From JBGRQB01 sp041725875 (GTDB lineage Bacteria > Bacteroidota > Ignavibacteria > Ignavibacteriales > Melioribacteraceae), in NCBI GenBank assembly GCA_041725875.1, contig JBGRQB010000057.1, positions 1 through 22,755 of the forward strand: a stretch of DNA of 22,755 nucleotides, given 5' to 3'. Made by a program: the position numbers and the translations under genes. Shown here one piece after another: positions 1 through 7,324 of this stretch; position 1 is the stretch's first letter; every line of letters begins with the position of its first letter. The notes beneath the pieces are model-generated. The model was not told the origin of the DNA. It ran no database searches and saw only the letters and a program-made list of their open reading frames with translations.

Positions 1-666
1 AATACTTTTAACGCTGTGAAAATCATATTTGTTCATTACTTCGGAGTCAACCTGTTCACGCTTCCAGGTAGTTTTGTATGGAACGTGAATAGCATTGCTT
101 CCCATTTCGAGTACAGATAAAACATCTGAACGCATTGAGTTGCCAATCATTATAAACTGCTCAGGTGCGATATTAAGGTTTGTCAGCAGACGCTCATAAC
201 TCTTCGGATCTTTTTCACTCATAACCTCAATATGATCAAAATACTTTTCCAATCCGGAAGCCATAAGTTTTTTTCTTTGATCCAAAAGATCTCCTTTGGT
301 TGCAACAATCAATTTGTAGTTGCCTGACAATTCCTGTAAAACTGATTCAACATCATCAATCAATTCAATTGGTGTTTGAAGCATCTCTTTTCCAAGATCG
401 ATAATTTTCATAATCTCTGTAGAAGTAATTCTTCCTTCGGTTAGCCTTGTTGCTGTTTCAATCATTGACAAAGTAAAACCTTTTACGCCATATCCGAATA
501 GTTTTATATTTTTTACTTCAGTTTTATATTGTTCACTTTCAATGTCGCAATCGTTAATATAGTTTGATAATATTTTTTTTAATTTATCTTCGGCTCTGTG
601 ATAAACAGGCTCGTTTACCCACAAAGTGTCATCTGCATCGAATCCGATAATTTTAATTTTGTTCAT
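1..666 (-). CDS. HAD-superfamily hydrolase, 3' end beyond window
   Basis: I translated 222 codons without a stop, starting at the ATG at 666 and running off the left edge, so the C-terminus is missing. The protein begins MNKIKIIGFDADDTLW, which is HAD motif I (DxDxT; D10 nucleophile and D12). Later come a motif II-like LIVATKGD, a motif III lysine in EKDPKSYERLL and motif IV in IMIGNSMRSDV. The order and spacing, with a helical cap between motifs I and II, fit a subfamily IA phosphatase (YjjG/Gph-like small phosphate-ester hydrolase in the cytoplasm). The substrate cannot be told from sequence. The start overlaps the last 14 nt of the upstream Crp/Fnr-type gene, so the two are probably translated from one message. 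Confidence 0.85.
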   Translation of the reverse strand, partial: MNKIKIIGFDADDTLWVNEPVYHRAEDKLKKILSNYINDCDIESEQYKTEVKNIKLFGYGVKGFTLSMIETATRLTEGRITSTEIMKIIDLGKEMLQTPIELIDDVESVLQELSGNYKLIVATKGDLLDQRKKLMASGLEKYFDHIEVMSEKDPKSYERLLTNLNIAPEQFIMIGNSMRSDVLSVLEMGSNAIHVPYKTTWKREQVDSEVMNKYDFHSVKSI

Positions 667-1291
667 TAATCATTATTTCCTTTAGTTTTTCAAAACTGTT
701 AATTGTAATTGTTCTGTTTTGGATTGAGATAATTTCTATATCGGCGTATCTTTTCAAAATTCTGTTTATGCTTCTGATATTTGTTGCAAAGTAGTTTGCA
801 ATATCTTTTTTTGAAACAACAAAACTGCTTCCTGCCAGTCGGACTGATTCATTCAGCAAAAATTTTGAAACAAGAAAATCGAGTGAATAATAATTTGTTT
901 CAATTGTTCTCATTGAAATAATTGAGAGTCTGTCACAAATTGTTGTTGTAACATATTCATTAAAAGCCGCATCAAGATGGATTAAAACCTTGAAAACATT
1001 TTCAGGAATTAAAATCAGTTCGCAATCTGTTAATGCTTCAACAGAAGCAAAATTTTTATTTCCTGTAAAATATTCTATTTCGCCGAGGGTTTCTTTTTCT
1101 CCAAAAACAGCTACTAAAAATTCCTGTCCCTTTTCTGTTAGATGAAAAGCTTTTAACATTCCGCTTTTTACCCAGCATACATTTCGGAAACAATCATCCT
1201 GCTTTAAAATGATTTGTCCCGGTTTGTAAGATTTATAAACAACAAGTTGTTTTAATTTTTCGGGCAGTTTTTTTATTACATTTTCAATCAT
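653..1291 (-). CDS. Crp/Fnr-family transcriptional regulator
   Basis: 212 aa from the ATG at 1291. The frame is open further upstream, but the extra 23 residues would run into the terminator of the preceding gene and are not Crp-like. Residues about 15-105 form a cNMP-binding beta-roll (YKPGQIILKQDD, VKSGMLKAF, GEIEYFTGNKNFASVEAL), followed by the long dimer helix and a winged helix-turn-helix at about 158-200 (SKKDIANYFATNIRSINRIL). The phosphate-binding segment that is ERSA in CRP reads NFAS here, so the arginine that contacts cAMP is absent. There is no Cys cluster for an FNR-type iron-sulfur centre. The ligand is unknown; the layout is loosely YeiL-like. No clear Shine-Dalgarno precedes the start. 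The 3' end overlaps the HAD hydrolase gene by 14 nt. Confidence 0.85.
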   Translation of the reverse strand: MIENVIKKLPEKLKQLVVYKSYKPGQIILKQDDCFRNVCWVKSGMLKAFHLTEKGQEFLVAVFGEKETLGEIEYFTGNKNFASVEALTDCELILIPENVFKVLIHLDAAFNEYVTTTICDRLSIISMRTIETNYYSLDFLVSKFLLNESVRLAGSSFVVSKKDIANYFATNIRSINRILKRYADIEIISIQNRTITINSFEKLKEIMINEQN

Positions 1292-1349
1292 AGCACAAAA
1301 TGAAATTAAATGAGTGAAGAAAATCCAGGACCTGAGTCCGGGATATAAA

Positions 1350-1377
1350 AAAACAGGCAATTGAGCCTGTTTTTAAA
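1350..1377 (-). terminator. Rho-independent terminator after the aldo-keto reductase gene
   Basis: A 7-bp stem AACAGGC/GCCTGTT with a 6-nt loop (1352-1371). On the minus strand it is followed by a run of seven T. It sits directly at the reductase stop codon, and an A-tract on the other side makes it potentially bidirectional. Confidence 0.8.
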
Positions 1378-2206
1378 AATCGAAATTTGCAGGGTCGGGA
1401 CCAATTCTTTTTCCCTGATCCAGTGCACAAATCATTTTCACTTCTTCGTCGGTAAGTGAAAAATCAAAAATGTCAGCATTAGATTTTATTCTTTCCTGCT
1501 TAACTGATTTTGGAATAGTGGTAACTCCCATTTGAAGATTCCAGCGTAAAACTATTTGAACCGCAGTCTTATTATATTTTTTCCCTAATTCAGCAAGTTC
1601 TGGAATTTCAAATATTTTTCCCTGCATTAGTGGTGACCAGGCCTGATAGCGGATTTTGTGATTGTTACAAAAATCGATTAAATCTTGCTGTACAAGACGA
1701 GGATGAAATTCCATTTGGTTAACAACAGGAACAACATCGGAGTTGTGTAATAAATCTTCAAGTTGAAACTGAAGGAAATTACTCACACCAATTGCTTTAA
1801 CTTTTCCCTGATTATACAATTCAACCATTGCTTTCCAGGTATCGTTATATTTTCCTTTAACCGGCCAGTGAATTAAGTAAAGATCGAGGTAATCCAGACC
1901 CATAGTTTCCAGACTCTTATCACAAGCTTTTAATGTAGATTCGTAACCTTGCTCGGCGTTCCACAATTTTGATGTAACAAAAATTTCTTCACGCGCAATT
2001 GAAGATTCGCGAATTGCTTTTCCGACACCGGCTTCATTTCCGTAAATAGCAGCGGTATCAATTAAGCGGTAACCTTCGGCAAGTGCATAATTAACAGCAT
2101 CAATAACCTGCTGGCCATCTTCGGATTTAAATACTCCTAATCCGAAGTAAGGCATTTCAGAACTGTTATGGAGTTGAACTCTTCCTTTTATATCAGTAAT
2201 ATTCAT
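1373..2206 (-). CDS. Aldo/keto reductase (AKR5-like)
   Basis: 277 aa, the usual length for a bacterial AKR. The start at 2206 is chosen because TGGAGGT lies 7 nt upstream; the open frame extends further but through a terminator hairpin. It is a soluble NADPH-dependent carbonyl reductase with a TIM-barrel fold. The catalytic tetrad is visible: D50 and Y55 in RLIDTAAIYGNE, K80 in FVTSKLW, H113 in LYLIHWPVKG. The cofactor segment IPKSVKQERIKSN lies near the C-terminus. The sequence resembles the YvgN/2,5-didehydrogluconate reductase group (glyoxals, small aldehydes or keto sugars); which substrate is used in vivo is not evident. Terminator-like hairpins lie on both sides, so it may be transcribed alone. 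Confidence 0.93.
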   Translation of the reverse strand: MNITDIKGRVQLHNSSEMPYFGLGVFKSEDGQQVIDAVNYALAEGYRLIDTAAIYGNEAGVGKAIRESSIAREEIFVTSKLWNAEQGYESTLKACDKSLETMGLDYLDLYLIHWPVKGKYNDTWKAMVELYNQGKVKAIGVSNFLQFQLEDLLHNSDVVPVVNQMEFHPRLVQQDLIDFCNNHKIRYQAWSPLMQGKIFEIPELAELGKKYNKTAVQIVLRWNLQMGVTTIPKSVKQERIKSNADIFDFSLTDEEVKMICALDQGKRIGPDPANFDF

Positions 2207-2220
2207 ATAATTTACCTCCA

Positions 2221-2246
2221 TCAAAAAAGGCGGGGAAACCCGCCTC
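2221..2246 (-). terminator. Rho-independent terminator after the C69 peptidase gene
   Basis: A perfect 7-bp stem AGGCGGG/CCCGCCT (2228-2234 with 2239-2245) and a 4-nt loop. On the minus strand it is followed by TTTTTT. It lies 4 nt past the peptidase stop codon and only a few bases before the Shine-Dalgarno sequence of the aldo-keto reductase. Confidence 0.85.
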
Positions 2247-2249
2247 TTT

Positions 2250-4055
2250 TTAGTTGTTAAAAGTTTCTTTATGTATTTGTTCAAGTTTTTTCAGAACAGA
2301 ATTTACTTTTTCAAGTTTATCTTTTATTGCTTTGTTTTCAGGAGCTGTTTTGTTTGCTCTGGTTAAAAGCTTTTTAGCTTCTTTGTAATTTTGTTTATCA
2401 AGTGCTTTTTTGATTTTTCCATTTAATGCCTGAAGAGTTGTTTCTTTTTCAACAGGAAGCTCGCGCATTTTTATTTTATCACCTTCTTTTTCAACAATGG
2501 CTTTTCTTGCTTCTTCTGAATAACCAACACGCTGAACTTTTAAGAACTCATCTTTAATAATTGTATCTGTGTACTTCAAGATAAGATTTTCACCAAGCTT
2601 TTTCCAATTCTGATAAGTTTTTGTTGCCATAGAAATTGAGTAATCCGTAAGATAATCTACGGCTCTGCCCGGAGCTTGTTTGTAAAGCGCCATTGCTGTC
2701 TGATCAATTTCTTTTTGTCTGCTCACAAACAATCCTTCAAGTCTGTTTTGCTCAGCTCTTACATCATCAATAACTCTGCTGTAAATTGGATAAGAATAGT
2801 TTGAAACAAAGTTAAACACCCAGAAAGCTGATTCCCAGGTAAACTCGGCAGAAGAACCTAAACCTTGTTTATAATTATGAGGAACCTCTTTTGAGCAGGT
2901 ATAAATAGGATTGTAAACAGTGAAGTAAGTATCATCCAATCCAAACCATAGCACACCGCCTACTTCTCTTGGCAGATCGCTGCGTGATTGAGAAACAAAT
3001 GAGAATGCCGTCTGCGGAGTTGAAATCGGTCTTTCGTGAAAATACATTTCATCGTCACATTTCCATACAAGAGGAGTTGCTCTGTAAGGAGAATTAAATG
3101 TTCCGGCTGCAACACCTTTAGTCATATCAAACGGAGTACCTTCGTAATGATCGCGCATAAGCTGCATTACATCGTGTACAGATAATTTTTCATCAGGTTT
3201 GATATATAACGGCATTCTTTTCATTGATTTACCTTCAACGTATGCAAGGTATTTATCCATATCTTTATTTATTCTTCTGAAGAATGACCACACTCTTGCA
3301 TCGCAAAATCTTACAGCGCCAAAATCGAGCGGTGCATAAGCATCAGAGAAATTAAAATCTTTATCTTCGCCGTTGAAATATCCTTTTTCTCTGGCAAATG
3401 AAATTACATCTTTTGCATAAAGAACATTTTCAGGATCATCCTGATCAAAGGTTGTTATACGAGCCTGATTTGCGTGTGCAGAAACATATCCGTCAGGAAT
3501 TTTCACAGCAACCCAAACAGCACCTTTTTTTCCTTCACCCTTTCCTATAAGTTCCATTATCCAAACTTCATTCGGATCTGAAATTGAGAAAGACTCACCT
3601 GAGCTGTAATATCCGTACTTTTCAACAAGTTCGCTCATTATTTTTATAGCTTCACGGGCAGTTTTGGCGCGTTGTAAAGTTACGTAAATCAGACTCCCGT
3701 AATCCATAATCCCTTTTTTATTGCGAAGTTCTCTTCTTCCGCCAAAAGTTGTTTCACTGATGGCAAGCTGCCATTCGTTCATATTTCCGACAACGTTGTA
3801 AGTCCCAGCTGCCTGATCTATCTTTCCAAGATATTTTCCGGTATCCCATTCAAAAATCTTTAATTTGGTTCCGTCTGCATAAACAGCAGGAGCCCAGTGA
3901 TATAATTCGCCGTACATTCCGTAAGAATCTGCGGCATAAGTAACCATTGTGGAACCGTCTTTGGAAGCTCCTTTTGTGATTAAGAAATTGGTACAGGCAA
4001 GTGATATATTTACCATTACCAGTGTTAGGACGAACAAAAATATTTTCCTGAACAT
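2250..4055 (-). CDS. Secreted C69-family dipeptidase/aminopeptidase
   Basis: 601 aa. Residues 1-20 are a signal peptide (basic MFRK, hydrophobic core, ISLA). The mature protein would begin at C21 with CTNFLITKGASKDGSTMV, the N-terminal nucleophile motif of peptidase family C69 (PepD-type Ntn hydrolases, CTxxLxGKxASxDGS). Cleavage before C21 would expose the catalytic cysteine. The DPNEVWIMELIGKG segment is also typical. Expected role: periplasmic or surface cleavage of dipeptides or short peptides. The last ~60 residues are a Lys/Glu-rich helical extension (KALDKQNYKEAKKLLTRA), TPR-like and not part of the catalytic core. GGGGAG lies upstream of the ATG. The SLAC sequence also fits a lipobox, so lipidation cannot be excluded from sequence. 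Confidence 0.9.
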   Translation of the reverse strand: MFRKIFLFVLTLVMVNISLACTNFLITKGASKDGSTMVTYAADSYGMYGELYHWAPAVYADGTKLKIFEWDTGKYLGKIDQAAGTYNVVGNMNEWQLAISETTFGGRRELRNKKGIMDYGSLIYVTLQRAKTAREAIKIMSELVEKYGYYSSGESFSISDPNEVWIMELIGKGEGKKGAVWVAVKIPDGYVSAHANQARITTFDQDDPENVLYAKDVISFAREKGYFNGEDKDFNFSDAYAPLDFGAVRFCDARVWSFFRRINKDMDKYLAYVEGKSMKRMPLYIKPDEKLSVHDVMQLMRDHYEGTPFDMTKGVAAGTFNSPYRATPLVWKCDDEMYFHERPISTPQTAFSFVSQSRSDLPREVGGVLWFGLDDTYFTVYNPIYTCSKEVPHNYKQGLGSSAEFTWESAFWVFNFVSNYSYPIYSRVIDDVRAEQNRLEGLFVSRQKEIDQTAMALYKQAPGRAVDYLTDYSISMATKTYQNWKKLGENLILKYTDTIIKDEFLKVQRVGYSEEARKAIVEKEGDKIKMRELPVEKETTLQALNGKIKKALDKQNYKEAKKLLTRANKTAPENKAIKDKLEKVNSVLKKLEQIHKETFNN

Positions 4056-4094
4056 GAATCTCCCCTGAAATAATGTTATGAAATTTTGAAGTAC

Positions 4095-4123
4095 AATATA
4101 TTAAGGAGTTGATTAGGAAACAA
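4095..4123 (-). promoter_or_regulatory. Predicted sigma70-type promoter for the C69 peptidase gene
   Basis: On the minus strand TTGTTT (4123-4118), a 17-bp spacer, then TATATT (4100-4095), about 40 nt before the start codon. It matches the stronger tRNA promoters in this window in layout. Confidence 0.45.
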
Positions 4124-4269
4124 TTGTGAAGTGAAAAACTGTAAAAGGATATTTATTTTAAAAAATTGAGGTTAAACTCATTTAATAAAACAAATAATTG
4201 TAAATTACAGTTATTTTCTAGTTTATTATAAAAAGAGAAAGCAGGTTATTTTCAGCTATTTGGAAGTTT

Positions 4270-4494
4270 CTAAGGCAGCTTAAATAAAGAGCCATTTTCT
4301 TGTAACTGATAATGAGCTAAAATTTTCTTTTCAAAATCTCTTATTATAACAATTTTCTCATTATTTACTACAGTGACCTCAGAGTCACTTGTAGAAGCAT
4401 TTGCAATGTTTAAGTCCTGCTTGCATTTTTCAATAGCTTTTAATTTTAATTGAACCGTATCTAAGGCAGTTTTTACTTTTTCTACTTTGGTCAT
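4270..4494 (-). CDS. Small hypothetical protein (74 aa)
   Basis: 74 aa, not recognised. The first ~30 residues are a charged amphipathic helix with heptad-like spacing (KVEKVKTALDTVQLKLKAIEK). The second half looks like a beta-hairpin or short sheet (EVTVVNNEKIVIIRDFEKKILAHYQLQENG). There is one Cys, and no signal peptide or membrane segment. A weak GGA precedes the ATG at a suitable distance. No homologous neighbour or operon partner is evident; 214 bp of apparently empty sequence separates it from the C69 gene. It could be a real small cytoplasmic protein or a chance frame; the protein-like composition favours the former modestly. Confidence 0.45.
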   Translation of the reverse strand: MTKVEKVKTALDTVQLKLKAIEKCKQDLNIANASTSDSEVTVVNNEKIVIIRDFEKKILAHYQLQENGSLFKLP

Positions 4495-4633
4495 TCTAAA
4501 TATTCCAATTTTTATAATAAATATAAAAGCACTATTTAAGATTAAAAATACATTCTTCGTGTCAGAGTGTCAAGTTTTTAGTCAATTAGTAATAATCAAA
4601 GAATAAAGTATGAAATATTTTGTGAGAAAATAA

Positions 4634-4664
4634 AAAAAGCCGATTAGTATCTAATCAGCTTTTT
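4634..4664 (-). terminator. Terminator after tRNA-Ser
   Basis: AAAAAGC, one unpaired C, GATTAG, loop TAT, CTAATC, unpaired A, GCTTTTT: a 13-bp stem with one mismatch, flanked by A and T runs. It lies 6 nt beyond the tRNA-Ser 3' end on the minus strand. Confidence 0.75.
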
Positions 4665-4669
4665 AAGAG

Positions 4670-4756
4670 CGGAGGGGGAGGGATTCGAACCCCCGGAGGA
4701 CGTGAATCCTCAACGGTTTTCAAGACCGCCGCATTCAACCACTCTGCCACCCCTCC
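4670..4756 (-). tRNA. tRNA-Ser (anticodon UGA)
   Basis: An 87-nt class II tRNA. The acceptor stem GGAGGGG pairs with CCCCTCC, with discriminator G. The anticodon loop CTTGAAA gives anticodon TGA. A long variable arm and the T-loop TTCGAAT are present. The 3' CCA is not encoded; the next bases are CTC. Confidence 0.96.
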
Positions 4757-4791
4757 AACTTTCGTTGAAGTCCAACAAAATTTAGACTCCA

Positions 4792-4820
4792 ATTATAACC
4801 GAAATATGAAATAAAGTCAA
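4792..4820 (-). promoter_or_regulatory. Sigma70-type promoter of tRNA-Ser
   Basis: On the minus strand TTGACT (4820-4815), a 17-bp spacer, then a perfect TATAAT (4797-4792). The predicted transcription start is about 30 nt before the tRNA. Confidence 0.75.
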
Positions 4821-4851
4821 ATAAATTATTGCCTTTTTATTAAAATCGCTG

Positions 4852-4879
4852 TTGTCAGGTTGTTATCTGCTCATTTAAT
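4852..4879 (+). promoter_or_regulatory. Possible promoter for rnhC-pfk
   Basis: TTGTCA at 4852-4857, a 16-bp spacer and TTTAAT at 4874-4879, about 40 nt before the rnhC start. The -35 is good and the -10 partial. Confidence 0.35.
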
Positions 4880-4921
4880 TGTAAAATTCTTTAATTTTAA
4901 CTTCAAAGTTTAAGGAAAATT

Positions 4922-5824
4922 ATGACTATACAGAATCAGGCTTTTGAATTAATTAATCAGATAAAGAAAAAGCTTTCCGATACAGGAATTGAATGCGGGA
5001 TTACAGAAAAAAGACAATACAATTTTGAATTTACTGCCAGAGAGTTTTCTGAAAAGATTAAAGTACAGGTTTATTTTGGAAAAAAGGGTGTTAAGACGGT
5101 TCTACAGGGAAATTCAGATTTGGAAATTCATTCTAAGATAGAATCAATTTTGAATGGCGGAAAAGTAAATTCTGGAAAAGATAAAGATTTGGCAGAACCG
5201 GATGAATATCTGGGGAGTGATGAAACAGGTAAAGGTGATTTTTTTGGTCCGCTAACTGTTGCGGCAGTTTATCTTAATAAAGATCTTTCAGATAAATTGA
5301 AAAAAATAGGGGTTTGCGACAGTAAAGATTTGAATGATAATCAGATAAACTTAATGGCTGAAGAAATAAAAGATATTATCGGCAACAAGTTTAAGGTAAT
5401 AATAGTTGAACCTGAAGTATATAATGAAGTATATGCAAAGTTTAATAATTTGAATAAGATGCTGGATAGTCTCCACTTTCAGGTTTTAGATCCGTTGCTG
5501 GAAAAGTTTAAGTGCAAAAATGTTATTGTAGATAAATTTTCCAAAAGTGAACTTGAGATTGTAAAAAAATGGGGAAGTGAGTCGGTTGAGTTCGAAATAG
5601 TTACAAAAGCAGAACGATATACTGCTGTTGCTGCTGCATCAATTTTAGCAAGAGCTGCTTTTAACAGCTGGTTTGAAAAGAACAGAGATGAAGAAGGGGA
5701 CGAATTACCCAAAGGCGCATCACTTAATGTAGAAAAATTTGCTTCAGTCAAGAAAAAAATATTTGGATTGAAGTATTTCGAAAATAAGGCTAAGTTACAT
5801 TTCAAAACGATTAATAAAATATAA
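4922..5824 (+). CDS. rnhC: Ribonuclease HIII
   Basis: 300 aa. It cleaves the RNA strand of RNA-DNA hybrids (R-loops, primer remnants) in the cytoplasm. Residues 1-80 form the N-terminal TBP-like substrate-binding domain that distinguishes RNase HIII from HII. The catalytic domain opens with YLGSDETGKGDFFGPL (D100, E101), then DSKDL at 133-137, IVDKF (D204) and ERYTAVAAASILAR (E231). This gives a D-E-D-E set, which is the HIII pattern, where HII has D-E-D-D. AAGGAAAAT precedes the ATG. The gene lies 44 bp before phosphofructokinase on the same strand, so co-transcription is likely; there is no obvious functional link between the two. Confidence 0.93.
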   Translation: MTIQNQAFELINQIKKKLSDTGIECGITEKRQYNFEFTAREFSEKIKVQVYFGKKGVKTVLQGNSDLEIHSKIESILNGGKVNSGKDKDLAEPDEYLGSDETGKGDFFGPLTVAAVYLNKDLSDKLKKIGVCDSKDLNDNQINLMAEEIKDIIGNKFKVIIVEPEVYNEVYAKFNNLNKMLDSLHFQVLDPLLEKFKCKNVIVDKFSKSELEIVKKWGSESVEFEIVTKAERYTAVAAASILARAAFNSWFEKNRDEEGDELPKGASLNVEKFASVKKKIFGLKYFENKAKLHFKTINKI

Positions 5825-5868
5825 CTGATCACGATAATTAACTGTTCAAAAATAAAAACCGAGGAACT

Positions 5869-6975
5869 ATGTCAAATATTGAACGAGTTAAAAGAATTGG
5901 TATTCTGACTGGTGGCGGAGATTGTCCGGGATTAAACGCGGTTATAAGAGGTGTTACCAAACCTGCTCACGAATATGGAATTACCGTACTTGGTATTCAG
6001 GATGGGTTTGAGGGACTGGTAACTGGTAAGGCAAAAGAGCTTTATAACGTGAATGTTTCCGGAATTTTGTCGCAAGGCGGAACTATTCTCGGATCTTCCA
6101 ACAAGGGAGACCCTGCTCACTGGCCTGAAATTGTTGACGGCGAAGTGAAAATTAAAGATAGAACCGAAGATGCCTTAAGAAATTATGAAGGTTGGGATCT
6201 TGATTGTTTAATTGCCATTGGCGGCGACGGAACAATGAATATCTGTAAAAAACTGATGGATCAGGGAATGAATGTTGTCGGAGTTCCTAAAACAATTGAT
6301 AATGATCTTGAAGCAACTGATCAGACTTTTGGTCACGACTCGGCTGTTTATGTTGTTACTGAGGCTCTTGACAGACTTCACACAACTGCTTCATCACACG
6401 GAAGAGTAATAGTGGTAGAGGTTATGGGGCGCTACGCAGGCTGGATAGCTTTAAATGGCGGTTTGGCAGGCGGTGCTGATATAATTCTTCTTCCTGAATA
6501 TCCTTTTGATTGGAATGAAGTTTATAAAAAAGTTGTTAAACGTCATATGAACGGAAAAAGATTCAGTATTGTTTGTGTTTCCGAAGGTGCAAAACCTGTA
6601 GATGGAGAAATGGTTGTTAAAGCAACAGATGTTAAACGTACAGATCCTGTTCAGTTAGGCGGTATTGGTGAAATGGTTGCCAAAAAAATTGAAGAGAATA
6701 CCGGACTTGAAACACGCTACACTGTTTTAGGTCATTTACAGCGAGGCGGGAGTCCGACACCTTATGACAGAATCTTATCAACTAAATTTGGAACCTATGC
6801 AATTGAGCTTGCCAGTAAACGTGATTTTGGAAAAATGGTTGCGCTGCAGGGAAATGAAATAGTTGCTGTTGATATTGAAGATGCAATTGCCAGACAAAAA
6901 CTCGTAAAACCGGGAAATCAGGCTGTAATGGCAGCTCACGCGGTTGGAGTAAGTTTTGGCACAAAAAATATTTAG
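5869..6975 (+). CDS. 6-phosphofructokinase, mixed ATP/PPi type
   Basis: 368 aa. Phosphorylates fructose 6-phosphate to fructose 1,6-bisphosphate in glycolysis (reversibly if pyrophosphate is the donor). Visible are the N-terminal phosphoryl-donor site ILTGGGDCPGLNAVIRG, IGGDGTM (117-123), the catalytic loop VPKTIDNDL (139-147), MGRYAGW (186-192) and LGHLQRGGSPTPYDR. The donor determinants are split. The residue after GGD is Gly, as in ATP-using enzymes, while the loop has Lys (PKTIDND) instead of Gly (PGTIDND), as in PPi-using and mixed-clade enzymes. This is the combination of the 'mixed' clade, in which both ATP- and PPi-dependent members are known, so the donor is left open. CGAGGAAC precedes the ATG. 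The length is longer than the ~320 aa of E. coli PfkA. Confidence 0.93.
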   Translation: MSNIERVKRIGILTGGGDCPGLNAVIRGVTKPAHEYGITVLGIQDGFEGLVTGKAKELYNVNVSGILSQGGTILGSSNKGDPAHWPEIVDGEVKIKDRTEDALRNYEGWDLDCLIAIGGDGTMNICKKLMDQGMNVVGVPKTIDNDLEATDQTFGHDSAVYVVTEALDRLHTTASSHGRVIVVEVMGRYAGWIALNGGLAGGADIILLPEYPFDWNEVYKKVVKRHMNGKRFSIVCVSEGAKPVDGEMVVKATDVKRTDPVQLGGIGEMVAKKIEENTGLETRYTVLGHLQRGGSPTPYDRILSTKFGTYAIELASKRDFGKMVALQGNEIVAVDIEDAIARQKLVKPGNQAVMAAHAVGVSFGTKNI

Positions 6976-7004
6976 AAAAATGTTAAACTTTTTTTACTTT
7001 TTGC

Positions 7005-7033
7005 TTGCGTCGTATTAGAAATAGAGGTATATT
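7005..7033 (+). promoter_or_regulatory. Sigma70-type promoter of tRNA-Asp
   Basis: TTGCGT (7005-7010), a 17-bp spacer and TATATT (7028-7033), about 31 nt upstream of the mature tRNA 5' end. Confidence 0.65.
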
Positions 7034-7064
7034 AGGAAACGTTTTTTAATTGATGTTTGCAAAT

Positions 7065-7138
7065 GGGGTCGTAGTTCAGTTGGTTAGAACGCCTGCCTGT
7101 CACGCAGGAGGTCGCGAGTTCGAGTCTCGTCGGCCCCG
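7065..7138 (+). tRNA. tRNA-Asp (anticodon GUC)
   Basis: A 74-nt tRNA. The acceptor stem GGGGTCG/CGGCCCC has one T-G pair and discriminator G. The anticodon stem-loop is CCTGC-CTGTCAC-GCAGG, giving GTC; the T-loop is TTCGAGT. CCA is not encoded. Confidence 0.97.
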
Positions 7139-7143
7139 CAACC

Positions 7144-7174
7144 AAAGCCACTCAAATCTTGAGTGGCTTTTTTT
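7144..7174 (+). terminator. Terminator after tRNA-Asp
   Basis: A perfect 12-bp stem AAAGCCACTCAA/TTGAGTGGCTTT with a 3-nt loop ATC, followed by further T residues (seven T in all). It starts 6 nt past the tRNA. Confidence 0.92.
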
Positions 7175-7264
7175 ATGCGCCTTCATTGGTTTTAATTTCA
7201 AATTTTGTTTTATCAAACCCGATTTTTGATTTCCCAATAAACTAATATTTAACGGAGTTGCTGC

Positions 7265-7294
7265 TTCCGGCGGTTAACTTAATGGTACTATAAT
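7265..7294 (+). promoter_or_regulatory. Possible promoter of the SulP gene
   Basis: A perfect -10 TATAAT at 7289-7294 with a poor -35 (TTCCGG, 7265-7270, 18-bp spacer). It lies about 30 nt before the SulP start codon. The weak -35 could mean an activator is needed; this is inference. Confidence 0.4.
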
Positions 7295-7324
7295 GTACTT
7301 TCACAATATTTTATAAAGAGAACA

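Noticed and set aside
1292..1360. N-terminal extension of the Crp/Fnr-type regulator
   Set aside because: The extension overlaps the preceding terminator and does not resemble the family; the ATG at 1291 starts a normal-length protein.
4056..4269. Possible small RNA or riboswitch before the C69 gene
   Set aside because: The region is AT-rich with a promoter candidate only; no stable hairpin series or known riboswitch core could be identified by eye.
5479..5832. Minus-strand frame inside the RNase HIII gene
   Set aside because: It is a shadow of a well-conserved gene with complete catalytic motifs; its own translation has no recognisable features or ribosome site.
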